DNA of 64,000 nucleotides from RGIG4140 sp045638265 (lineage in GTDB: Bacteria; Pseudomonadota; Alphaproteobacteria; CAAHEQ01; UBA3637). This document shows, piece by piece, positions 18,458 through 26,456 of the stretch. Position numbers and translations under genes: made by a program. The notes beneath the pieces are model-generated. The model did no database searches. It was given only the letters and a program-made list of their open reading frames with translations, and was not told where the DNA came from. The stretch is taken from contig JAZUBA010000027.1 of NCBI GenBank assembly GCA_045638265.1, positions 1 through 64,000 of the forward strand. The letters are read 5' to 3'. Positions within the stretch are counted from its first letter, which is position 1; every line of letters begins with the position of its first letter.

Positions 18458-20053
18458 ATGCGTAAAAAATATTTAAAACCAACACAAGAAGTTTGCAATA
18501 AAGCAATTCTTTTTGCTCGAGTATCTAGCAAACGCCAAAAAGAAGAAGGTGTTTCATTAGATGTACAAATGGAAGCTATTACCAAATACTGTAAAGATAA
18601 GAATTTAAAAATCATCAAAGATTTTTCTATTGATGAAAGCAGTATGAAAGGAGATCGCAAACAGTATCATGAAATGCTGGATTTAGCTCAAAAAACGTCT
18701 GGTCCTGTGGCTATTGTTGTCAACTATGTGGATCGTTTGCAACGGAATTATGACGATAGCTATTTGCTGAATAAGCTACGCCGTGAAGGTAAAATAGAAG
18801 TGCATTTTTTAAAAGAAAATCTTATCATTCACAAAAATTCAAACAGTATGGAATTAAACTTTTGGAATATGCATGTCTTAATGGCAAATGCTCAAGTAAA
18901 TAATATGATAGATAAAGTGAAAGGTAGTCAAAGATTAAACCGGTCGCAAGGAAAATGGCAAGGATCAGCACCACTTGGATATTTAAACAGAAGAGATGAG
19001 GATAACAAAGCGACTTTGATTTTAGACCCTGTTCGAGCCCCAATTATCCAACATTTATTTGACGCATTTTCAAAAGGAGGACATACAACGAAAACAATTT
19101 GGTTATTAGCTAAACAGTTGGGTTTATGTTCTAAAATGAAGAAACGAAAAGGAATTCCTGTGAGTAAAAACACTGTTTATGACATCTTAACAAATCCATT
19201 TTATTATGGATTAATGTATTATGATGGCAAGTGGATTAAACATCAATATGAACCACTTATCAATAAAGAATTGTTTGAAAGGGTGCAAAGCATATTAACT
19301 CAAAATGGAACGCACAACCGCAACAATGTAGATGAAAATGCAGGCAAACTTTATATTTTTAGAGGATTAATACATTGTAAAGAATGTGGTTGCCTTATTT
19401 CACCGGAAACAAAAAAGAAAAATGGTAAAGAATATGTGTATCTGAGATGTGGACATTCAAAATGTAATTATAATTACTGTCATCAAAGTACCGTAAATGA
19501 AACAATTATTCTTAATCAGCTTAAAGAAGAAGTTTTTAATAAAATTACTTTACCAATAGGCATACAAGAAGCACTAAAGAACAAATTGTTAAAGGATTTA
19601 AAAGAAACGGCAACTTTTAATGCAGGCGTTAAATCTAATACAACAAATTTACTAACAGCATTAAAACAAAAAGAAGATAGATTGCTTGATTTTTATCTTG
19701 AAGGCAAGTTAGAACAATCAACATATGACAGCAAAAAGACCGAAATAGAATCTGAACGCAAACGTTTATTGGATAACATTGAAAAGTATAAAGAAATAGA
19801 TAGCAAAATGCGAGACAAGATTATAAACATCGTTTCAATCGCAAGTGATTTAAAACATGTTTTTGATATAGCGATGACTTCTCAAAAAAGTGCATTGTTA
19901 AAATTACTGTTAAAAGATTGCAAATTAAACGACAAAACATTGGAGTATGAACTAAATAAACCATTTGATAAACTACTTTCTTGTCCAGATTACAAGCAAT
20001 GGCCTGAAATTACTATCAATCATCTTGATGCATTTGAAAAGGTAGATGTGTAA
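18458..20053 (+). CDS. Large serine recombinase (site-specific integrase)
   Basis: 531 aa, the normal size for the large serine recombinases. The N-terminal resolvase domain has ARVSSKRQ with the nucleophile at Ser23 and a DRLQRN motif near residue 95. The recombinase domain follows (about 165-265; SAPLGYLNR, KNTVYDILTNPFYYG), then a zinc ribbon with CKECGC near 308 and a second Cys/His set near 330-345. A coiled coil (about 400-470) precedes the C-terminus. It most likely integrates and excises the surrounding island. Such enzymes recognise short attachment sites, and the TCCGTGTATTACCAGACT sequence shared at the right ends of the two cassettes is a candidate. GAGGAG precedes this ATG. Confidence 0.92.
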   Translation: MRKKYLKPTQEVCNKAILFARVSSKRQKEEGVSLDVQMEAITKYCKDKNLKIIKDFSIDESSMKGDRKQYHEMLDLAQKTSGPVAIVVNYVDRLQRNYDDSYLLNKLRREGKIEVHFLKENLIIHKNSNSMELNFWNMHVLMANAQVNNMIDKVKGSQRLNRSQGKWQGSAPLGYLNRRDEDNKATLILDPVRAPIIQHLFDAFSKGGHTTKTIWLLAKQLGLCSKMKKRKGIPVSKNTVYDILTNPFYYGLMYYDGKWIKHQYEPLINKELFERVQSILTQNGTHNRNNVDENAGKLYIFRGLIHCKECGCLISPETKKKNGKEYVYLRCGHSKCNYNYCHQSTVNETIILNQLKEEVFNKITLPIGIQEALKNKLLKDLKETATFNAGVKSNTTNLLTALKQKEDRLLDFYLEGKLEQSTYDSKKTEIESERKRLLDNIEKYKEIDSKMRDKIINIVSIASDLKHVFDIAMTSQKSALLKLLLKDCKLNDKTLEYELNKPFDKLLSCPDYKQWPEITINHLDAFEKVDV

Positions 20054-20153
20054 ATTGTTTATAAGGAAGAAATATCTTTACTTTTAGGTTAATTTAGGCT
20101 AAAATTTAAACGATAAAAAAATAAAAGTTGATATAAAAGGGTAAGTTTATATA

Positions 20154-21032
20154 ATGAAAAATACATTGTTCCAAATTATCCCACTTGTAATATCACTCAT
20201 TATAGGTGTGCTACTGTATATTGTAGCTTGTTACCTACATGAAAACTATAATACATTAAGCTCTTTATTAATGAATATTTCTGCCACATTAATTAGTATC
20301 ACGGTAACTTACTTTTCATACAGTTTATTTAAGGAGTATTCAGATAGAAAATTGAATCAAACGTTGTTTGAATATGCTAAAGTACGTACAGATAATGAAA
20401 TAATTAGTATTTTAATGCAAATACAGAAAATGACTTATTCTTTTGAAAATATGAATCGCTCTTTCAATGGATTGTCCGCATTAGTTGATATATCGTACAA
20501 AGACCTCTTAAAGCAATTAAAATTTGTTAATCTATTAGGGTATCAAATATTAAAAAAATGGGATGTTTCTTTAAATAATATAGAGAAAGCAATAGAGAAT
20601 CCATATACTTTAAAATATCTTACAAATAAACAAATTATATCCCTTATAAATATTTTAAATCTGGTTGAATCTATAAACGCTATGTATCTCTATGGAAAAG
20701 ATGATATTTTTGAAAAAATTGAAAAAATTAGTTCTAATCATGTAATTATTCCACCACACCAGTCTCATTTATCAGAAAGATCTATTCTTCTCAAGAAAAT
20801 TCCAAACAAGCCTAATGAAGGTGTGGTTATTGATTCAGGAGATATTCCTATAGGTGATTTACAACAAGCATTACATTTTTATAGAATTAAGGATGTCAAA
20901 ACCTATTCAAGAAAGATTTATGCTCTATTAGTTGCCATTAAAAGTTGGAAAGAATTAACAGGAAGTACTTTTCTTATTATGCAAAAAGATAAACGCTTCT
21001 GGGATCCTAAAAGGAAAAGGTTTGTATATTGA
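20154..21032 (+). CDS. Hypothetical membrane-anchored protein
   Basis: 292 aa, not recognised. Two hydrophobic helices (about 7-29 and 38-60) are followed by a soluble, helical and basic domain of about 230 residues with no evident catalytic motif. This shape (two TM helices near the N-terminus plus a cytoplasmic helical domain) is shared by several membrane effectors of anti-phage systems. Here that is only an analogy, strengthened by the defence-rich setting. The gene is monocistronic and convergent with the membrane-protein pair that follows. Confidence 0.65.
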   Translation: MKNTLFQIIPLVISLIIGVLLYIVACYLHENYNTLSSLLMNISATLISITVTYFSYSLFKEYSDRKLNQTLFEYAKVRTDNEIISILMQIQKMTYSFENMNRSFNGLSALVDISYKDLLKQLKFVNLLGYQILKKWDVSLNNIEKAIENPYTLKYLTNKQIISLINILNLVESINAMYLYGKDDIFEKIEKISSNHVIIPPHQSHLSERSILLKKIPNKPNEGVVIDSGDIPIGDLQQALHFYRIKDVKTYSRKIYALLVAIKSWKELTGSTFLIMQKDKRFWDPKRKRFVY

Positions 21033-21067
21033 TGAAGACTGTAGATGAAAAATATTAGTTACCTAAA

Positions 21068-21604
21068 TTAATCTATTTTATGTCCGTAGTTATCAGGTAT
21101 ATCAATTTTATTTAATCGAAACTGTTCAGATATGTGCTTTTTTTGATTATATATTGATTCCATAAATGCTTCTATATTAACTTTTTGAAAGCTAAGAATA
21201 CCACGTAATAATTCAATGATTTCCAAAATTGTAAAAACAACAAAAAATATTGTAGTAGACTTAATTAACCACGATAAGTCATAGTCTATTATATGAATTT
21301 TCCACTCAATAATCTCTCCAATAATTATTAAAATACATGCAATAATATCTGTACAAAAAAACAGAATCCAAAATTGCATTTGCTCCGTTATAGCTTTTTC
21401 TAATTTCTTTGCATATTCTACAGATGCATCACTATTTGGTTTTATTCCTGCAGTAAAAATCATTGCTGGAATAATTGCAGCAGATAAAATACCTAAAAAC
21501 GTGATAATATTACTAAATTCTTTGCTTGACGAATAAAATGGGTAGTAATAATAACCCATAACAGAAAATAGTAATGAAATTAGTATTAAAATAACTCTAA
21601 TCAT
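21068..21604 (-). CDS. Hypothetical four-helix membrane protein
   Basis: 178 aa with hydrophobic segments near 2-20, 30-52, 80-102 and 113-135, and a polar C-terminal tail of about 40 residues. It is the second gene of a two-gene operon, starting 12 bp after the stop of the 326-aa gene. Small multi-TM proteins paired with a soluble sensor-like protein are a recurrent layout of abortive-infection modules. No family could be assigned, so the role is open. Confidence 0.65.
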   Translation of the reverse strand: MIRVILILISLLFSVMGYYYYPFYSSSKEFSNIITFLGILSAAIIPAMIFTAGIKPNSDASVEYAKKLEKAITEQMQFWILFFCTDIIACILIIIGEIIEWKIHIIDYDLSWLIKSTTIFFVVFTILEIIELLRGILSFQKVNIEAFMESIYNQKKHISEQFRLNKIDIPDNYGHKID

Positions 21605-21616
21605 TTAATTACTATC

Positions 21617-22597
21617 CTATGGTTTTATTTTTCCATGGTTGACAAAATAAAAATATGCATCAAGCATAGCTCTTCTTGTATCTTCAATATTGGGTAAATT
21701 TCCATCTACTAATATTTTTGATGGATATGACAAACGTAGATCATTTCCACGCATCTTACCTCCTTTACCAAAAGCAGTAATTTCTCCTTCGGGTAAATTT
21801 CGTAATGCTTGTTGCATTGGTGCCATTGAAATCTTTTTTTTACGAGTCTTATAACCAATATTTACAGATACATTTAAAGCTGCTCCATCAGGCAGATTAT
21901 CCATTATATTTTGCAAATCAGCTTCAGACATAATGGCTTTTAAAACATCTTGAGCCCTTTCTTTCCAGGTACGTTTATTTGCTATAGAACTATATTGATC
22001 AACTTCTTTTTCCATTGTTTCTGGTTTTATGGCAGTCAAGGGAGTTCCTCCAACCACAATTTTTTTTATATCATCTATTCCACCTTGAACAGAATTAACA
22101 TCAAGGGTTGCTTCGAGTAAAACCTGACTAGAACCAGAAATAACCTGAGTTTTTTCCTTTAAAAACCATGTTAAATATTCTTCTAATTGCTTTGTAGAAA
22201 CAGATGGTGTTTGTATAACTAGTACATGATTTTTTATTACCAACCAGTACATTATCGAATGTACATACTCTAATCCTGTCGGAGCCTCTTTTTGTGCTAA
22301 ATTTAACACAGGTGCATTTTCTTTTTTCTCAATTAATGGTTGCATAAATTTATCTTGGAACAGAGTTAAATCTCCAAAGAAAAAGTTATTAGAATCATTA
22401 GAAACGTTAATAAGCATTGTATTACCAGTGCTGTTTCCCTGATTATAGGAACGTTCTGCCCAATCCTCTTTTGGAGAAATACCAGCGGCATTCTTTTTTG
22501 ACATAGCTGTTCGTATGGCATCTTCTAGCGTCAGTTCGCCAAAAGAATTCGTTAAATCAACCATATGACGATAGTGGATAGTTACTTTATTACTCAT
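21617..22597 (-). CDS. Hypothetical soluble protein, partner of a membrane protein
   Basis: 326 aa from the ATG at 22597, chosen over the TTG just before it because AAGGA is then correctly spaced. It is soluble, starts with a strand-like MSNKVTIHYRHM and has mixed alpha/beta character. It lacks nucleotide-binding or nuclease motifs that I can see, and has a basic patch KTRKKK near residue 255. It begins the operon that continues into the 178-aa membrane protein. The pair lies at the right edge of the main island unit, next to direct repeat R2, a frequent place for variable cargo. Function unknown. Confidence 0.65.
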   Translation of the reverse strand: MSNKVTIHYRHMVDLTNSFGELTLEDAIRTAMSKKNAAGISPKEDWAERSYNQGNSTGNTMLINVSNDSNNFFFGDLTLFQDKFMQPLIEKKENAPVLNLAQKEAPTGLEYVHSIMYWLVIKNHVLVIQTPSVSTKQLEEYLTWFLKEKTQVISGSSQVLLEATLDVNSVQGGIDDIKKIVVGGTPLTAIKPETMEKEVDQYSSIANKRTWKERAQDVLKAIMSEADLQNIMDNLPDGAALNVSVNIGYKTRKKKISMAPMQQALRNLPEGEITAFGKGGKMRGNDLRLSYPSKILVDGNLPNIEDTRRAMLDAYFYFVNHGKIKP

Positions 22598-22710
22598 CAA
22601 AACAATCCTTGAATAGAAAAGTTATATTTTATTATACATAAATTAAAAGAAAATGCAATAAAAATATGAATCATGTGTAACCAATTTTATTAAGAATAAA
22701 AGTTAAATTA

Positions 22711-22898
22711 GTCCGTGTATTACCAGACTTCTCCAGCCAAGTCAGATAAGTCGCTAGAAATAGCGACTTTTTCTTTATTTTACAAATACTTATACTGGTC
22801 CGTGTACTGTGTTTTTCAAAAAGCTCTTTTTTCAGCCTTACACGGACTCACATTTCAAAAAATCCTTATTTTACAATGCTTCTGTCTTGGGATGTCAA
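22711..22898 (+). repeat. Direct repeat R2 with adjoining right-end motif
   Basis: GTCCGTGTATTACCAGACT (22711-22729) is followed by CCAGCCA and then 164 bp matching R1, including the tRNA-Gln-type terminator hairpin. The start resembles a degenerate tRNA 3' end. The ORF across 22715-22927 is an artefact of this repeat. Confidence 0.85.
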
Positions 22899-22957
22899 AA
22901 ATTCCTCCTAGAGATAGTAGGGGGTGATTAAGCTAAATTTTGATGTAAAAAAGAATG

Positions 22958-23872
22958 TTAAATATCCCATTCTTTATCTTTTATTTTTCCTGTTTGATAA
23001 AACTCTGTGATTAAATTAATAAAATCCTTAAAATCAGGATTTTCCTTGACAATTCTATCAATCATATCCCAGTCAAGCTCTTTTTTCTCTGTTGCGGGAA
23101 TTAATATTTGGCTTTCTGATGGGTTTTCACAATCTAATCGAATCAATCCAATATCATGACCACTACATAAAATACGCAACTCATCCATGGCTTTTTCATC
23201 GATCGTTTGAGCTACAAGATATGAAAAATTAGCCCAACTTGAATTTGAAACAGTTTGGAAAAAATATTCTCTTATATTTGACAAATTAATCTTTATTTTT
23301 ACTTCAAATGACCATAATGATGTTTTATTGAAAGCATGTTTACTAGCACAAGAAACAACATCTGCATTCCAACTACCTGAAAGATTTTTTAACCCTACTA
23401 TATCCGGATGCAACCATTTGTTCCCATTGTTGCCTTTTGAATTTGAAGATTTTTTTTCATCTATTCTTTTGGGATATATATTTAGCTCATTATGCAAATA
23501 TTCGCATAATTTCGGATACGAATCATGTTCTGGCTGTCCATTTGTTTTTGAGACTTTCTCAGCATCTTTAATTTCCTGAGCATCACTTTTTTCTGAATAG
23601 TAATATTTTCTTGGACGTTCAGCAGTAATTTTAATATTGGATGATAAAGATAAAATATTGTTTTTTTGTGAACCAATTTCAGCTACAAGCTGACTTATTA
23701 GCGCCTCAACAGTATCAACAGGAATAACGGTTGCTTTACTTCTCTCCATTTTAGCTTTACATTCATCTTGTTTATTATCCCATATCCATACTGCCAGTTG
23801 CCTTGCTGTAAAGTATTTGTTAGGATTATTTTTCAATATACTTACTATGGTTTTAGTTAAATTTAGTGCCAT
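22958..23872 (-). CDS. HrgA/COG2958-like protein with HARE-HTH domain
   Basis: 304 aa. The first 80-90 residues match the HARE-type winged-helix (TKTIVSIL..NPNKYFTARQLAVWIW), which is fused to restriction-endonuclease-type domains in many bacteria. The C-terminal half, from HPDIVGL near 154 through a SFEVKIKI stretch near 190, has the Asp...Glu-x-Lys spacing of a PD-(D/E)XK-like nuclease, as in the HrgA/COG2958 group. A role in DNA restriction is inferred. It lies alone between repeats R2 and R3, a single-gene cassette. A strong AAAGGAG ribosome site supports the start. Confidence 0.72.
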   Translation of the reverse strand: MALNLTKTIVSILKNNPNKYFTARQLAVWIWDNKQDECKAKMERSKATVIPVDTVEALISQLVAEIGSQKNNILSLSSNIKITAERPRKYYYSEKSDAQEIKDAEKVSKTNGQPEHDSYPKLCEYLHNELNIYPKRIDEKKSSNSKGNNGNKWLHPDIVGLKNLSGSWNADVVSCASKHAFNKTSLWSFEVKIKINLSNIREYFFQTVSNSSWANFSYLVAQTIDEKAMDELRILCSGHDIGLIRLDCENPSESQILIPATEKKELDWDMIDRIVKENPDFKDFINLITEFYQTGKIKDKEWDI

Positions 23873-23934
23873 TTTTAAACTCCTTTGTGTTAAACTTTAG
23901 CATTATTTTTAAATGGTTTCAATATTAAAATCAC

Positions 23935-24117
23935 TCCGTGTATTACCAGACTATTTCAACCAAAACGGACAAGTCGCTAGAAATAGCGACTTTTTTATTA
24001 TTTTACAAACACTTAATTTTGTCCATGTACAGTATTTCTCAAAAAGCCTATTTTCAGCCTTACACGGACTCAAAATTCAAAAAAGCCTTTGTTTTCAATG
24101 TGTCCTTATCGTGATAC
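23935..24117 (+). repeat. Direct repeat R3 with right-end motif (diverged copy)
   Basis: TCCGTGTATTACCAGACT (23935-23952), identical to R2, is followed by TTCAACCA, the same GTCGCTAGAAATAGCGAC hairpin, and about 120 bp that match R1/R2 less well (TACACGGACTCA is retained; the last 30 bp drift). It marks the end of the second cassette and probably the original chromosome junction. Confidence 0.75.
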
Positions 24118-24223
24118 TAAAAATTCATCTGCAAGCTAAAGTTCGTTAGTTGCATTAATTTTGCTAAAATATTTGTTGTCTTTTTATAAAAATCAGTATA
24201 TTTTCTTATAGATTGAGGTTAAT

Positions 24224-24322
24224 ATGATATGTATTGATATTCTTGTAGAAAAGTTATTTAAAACAAATAAGAACTATAAAAAAAACAATAAGAAAATCAT
24301 ATGTATTCCTACAAAAACATAA
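24224..24322 (+). CDS. Possible 32-aa small ORF
   Basis: An ATG preceded by GAGG opens 32 codons (MICIDILVEKLF... ends IPTKT), which are Lys/Asn-rich. It is the only thing visible in the 24.12-24.40 kb gap apart from a TATAAT at about 24354 before the next gene. The composition is what random A-rich DNA would give, so it may not be real. Confidence 0.2.
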   Translation: MICIDILVEKLFKTNKNYKKNNKKIICIPTKT

Positions 24323-24398
24323 AAACTGTAAGTTTTGAAATACGAATAAGGTGTATAATATTTAAAATGATAATTTTTTTGAAAATGAGGTTAAATAA

Positions 24399-25280
24399 AT
24401 GTGGCTTTTATTTTCTTTAATAGCATCCATAGTTAATGCACTTTATTATCTTTCAATACAAAATGCTAAAATAAGTGCCAATGTTTTTATGGTTTATCGG
24501 GGATTTCTTGTCGTTATACTGCTGTTGCCAATTATTTTGTTTTTTCCTGTAAAGTTTTCCTTATCATTTTATTTAATGTCTGTTCTACAAGGAATTATAG
24601 TTGCATACACGGATTATTTAAGCTTTAAAATTAATAAAAATTATGGGGCAGAAACTGTTAGTTCTATTACACCTCTTACAGTCGCTATCGTTTTTGTTTT
24701 ATGGTGTTTTATTTCTCCATCCATTGTTTTAACTTATCTTGATAATCCTATTAAAACATTTTTTATAATAAGCTCTTTATTTGGTGTTATATGGGCACTT
24801 TTAAATTATCGTAAAACGCCTCAAACAAAAGAAGCTTTTGTTTCTTTGATACCAGTATTATTTTTAAGCTCTATGATTGCTATTTTAAATAAACTCATTA
24901 TGTCTTATTCTGGAGAAAATCCTTTATTAAGTGCTTGCTGGCGTGTTTTTATATTGAGTTTTATCATCGGATGTGTGCATATATGTCTATATATTAAGAA
25001 AAAACAACCATTAAAAGCATTAATTGATGTAAAAACATTATGTAAAGGAAGTATTCTTATATTATTAATCACAGCTTTGGTTTGTAAAAGTTTAGCAATG
25101 CTTTATACTCAAAATCCAGCATATGTATCATGTATTGTTTATTTAACATCTGTCTGGATTATGCTTTTTAGTTATATTTTTCCATTTTTTGAATTAAAAA
25201 AACAAAACGAACAAGTTCACAAGAAATATGAGATTTTGTTTATTGTTTCCATCATATTGCTTATTTTAGCAACCCATTAA
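24399..25280 (+). CDS. EamA/DMT superfamily transporter
   Basis: 293 aa with about ten hydrophobic helices in two halves, the classic drug/metabolite transporter build. It starts directly with a membrane segment (LFSLIASIVNALYYLSIQ), and the second half begins near residue 150. The substrate cannot be told. GAGG lies eight bases before the ATG. It is followed at 85 bp by an RND efflux operon in the same direction, and could be co-transcribed with it. Confidence 0.82.
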   Translation: MWLLFSLIASIVNALYYLSIQNAKISANVFMVYRGFLVVILLLPIILFFPVKFSLSFYLMSVLQGIIVAYTDYLSFKINKNYGAETVSSITPLTVAIVFVLWCFISPSIVLTYLDNPIKTFFIISSLFGVIWALLNYRKTPQTKEAFVSLIPVLFLSSMIAILNKLIMSYSGENPLLSACWRVFILSFIIGCVHICLYIKKKQPLKALIDVKTLCKGSILILLITALVCKSLAMLYTQNPAYVSCIVYLTSVWIMLFSYIFPFFELKKQNEQVHKKYEILFIVSIILLILATH

Positions 25281-25364
25281 ATATTCTCCCAAATTTTATA
25301 TCCCAAAGGCTATGCTTACTTGATTCTATTAGAATTACATCCTTTTTTATAAAAGGGGTGTTTG

Positions 25365-26456
25365 ATGAAAAAATATTTTATTTTATTTATAATATGTATC
25401 CTTGTTATCAGTGTTTTGTTTTTTATTTTTTGGATAAGACCAATATCACAACCAGTTTTAAAAGAAAATAACACCATAACACTGCCGATACATACTGTTA
25501 AAAAACAAGCTTTTACATATACTAAAAGTTTTATAGGATCGGTAGAGGCCATTCAATCAGTTTCGGTTGTTCCTTATCTATCTGCTTACTTGAAGGAAAT
25601 TTATGTTCAATCAGGAACAGAAGTATCACAAGGTGAAACTCTTTTTTTGTTGGATCAAAAAATTCCTTTGGCAGATTTAAATCAAGCGAAAGAAGCTGTC
25701 AAACAAGCATTTGCCAAACGTGAAAATGCTCAAAATTATTATGAACGAATGAAAAACACAAATAAAAAAGCTATTTCTCCTACAGAGTTAGAGCAAGCAA
25801 AAACAGAATATGAAGCCGCAGAAGCATCCTATCAAAAAACATTGTCTGCTGAAAATCAAGCACAAACAATTTATAATTATACAATTATTCAAGCACCTAT
25901 CAGCGGTTGGGTGGGTGATATTACGGCAACCATTGGTGAATACCTTTCACCTGAAAACAAAACATTAGCAACAATTGTTCGTTTTTCACCAATTCGTTTG
26001 ATTTTTTCTATCCCTATGTCCGTGTATAAAAGTGATTATTTATCTCACGATAAAGCGACTCTACAAGTGATACTGACAAGCGGACAAGTTTTGGAATTTA
26101 CAAATTTTAAAATCGCACATAACAATCAAGCAGATAAAGCAACAGATTCTCTTTCCTTTTTTGTAGATGTACCAAATGACAACAAGCTTTTAATACCCGG
26201 TGCGTATATTCAGATCCGTTTTGTATATTCGGAACAAGGAATTTTGGCAGATAAAAACTGGATAACGTTAACACCGACAGGTGCAGAAGTAACCCTTTTA
26301 AAAAACGGAGTTATTATCAAACAACAAGTTGAAATCGGAGCGCCAATTGGTACTCAATATTGGATTAAATCAGGATTAAACAAAGGAGACACTATCATCA
26401 CAGTACCTGTTTCACCTTATCAAATTGGACAACCAGCCGAAGGAATACCACAATGA
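25365..26456 (+). CDS. RND efflux membrane fusion protein (AcrA/HlyD type)
   Basis: 363 aa. The start at 25365 (ATG) is preferred to the TTG one codon earlier, given AAAAGGGG upstream. An N-terminal signal anchor (about 4-24) has no lipobox cysteine. The lipoyl/barrel-sandwich halves are around SVVPYLSAYLKEIYVQSGTEV and the IQAPISGWVGDI stretch, with a coiled-coil hairpin between them (about 105-165) and a beta-barrel and membrane-proximal domain after. It would link the inner pump to the outer-membrane channel in the periplasm. Its TGA overlaps the ATG of the fused pump-channel gene (ATGA), showing translational coupling. Confidence 0.9.
   Translation: MKKYFILFIICILVISVLFFIFWIRPISQPVLKENNTITLPIHTVKKQAFTYTKSFIGSVEAIQSVSVVPYLSAYLKEIYVQSGTEVSQGETLFLLDQKIPLADLNQAKEAVKQAFAKRENAQNYYERMKNTNKKAISPTELEQAKTEYEAAEASYQKTLSAENQAQTIYNYTIIQAPISGWVGDITATIGEYLSPENKTLATIVRFSPIRLIFSIPMSVYKSDYLSHDKATLQVILTSGQVLEFTNFKIAHNNQADKATDSLSFFVDVPNDNKLLIPGAYIQIRFVYSEQGILADKNWITLTPTGAEVTLLKNGVIIKQQVEIGAPIGTQYWIKSGLNKGDTIITVPVSPYQIGQPAEGIPQ

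Larger units (their letters stand above)
72..22898. mobile_element. Putative serine-recombinase genomic island at tRNA-Gln
   Basis: The interval is bounded by 164-bp direct repeats R1 and R2 (about 95% identical). R1 abuts the tRNA-Gln gene and both repeats carry its terminator. The interval contains a large serine recombinase, a methyltransferase, plasmid-type small genes and an anti-phage operon, which is typical mobile cargo. No conjugation genes are seen, so it would be a mobilisable or non-self-transmissible island. Exact ends are inferred from the repeats and not from a comparison with an empty site. Confidence 0.65.

Noticed and set aside
26019..26031. Further GTCCGTGTA copies (18411, 26019) as members of the R repeat
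   Set aside because: These copies lie inside coding sequence and none of the flanking repeat is present.
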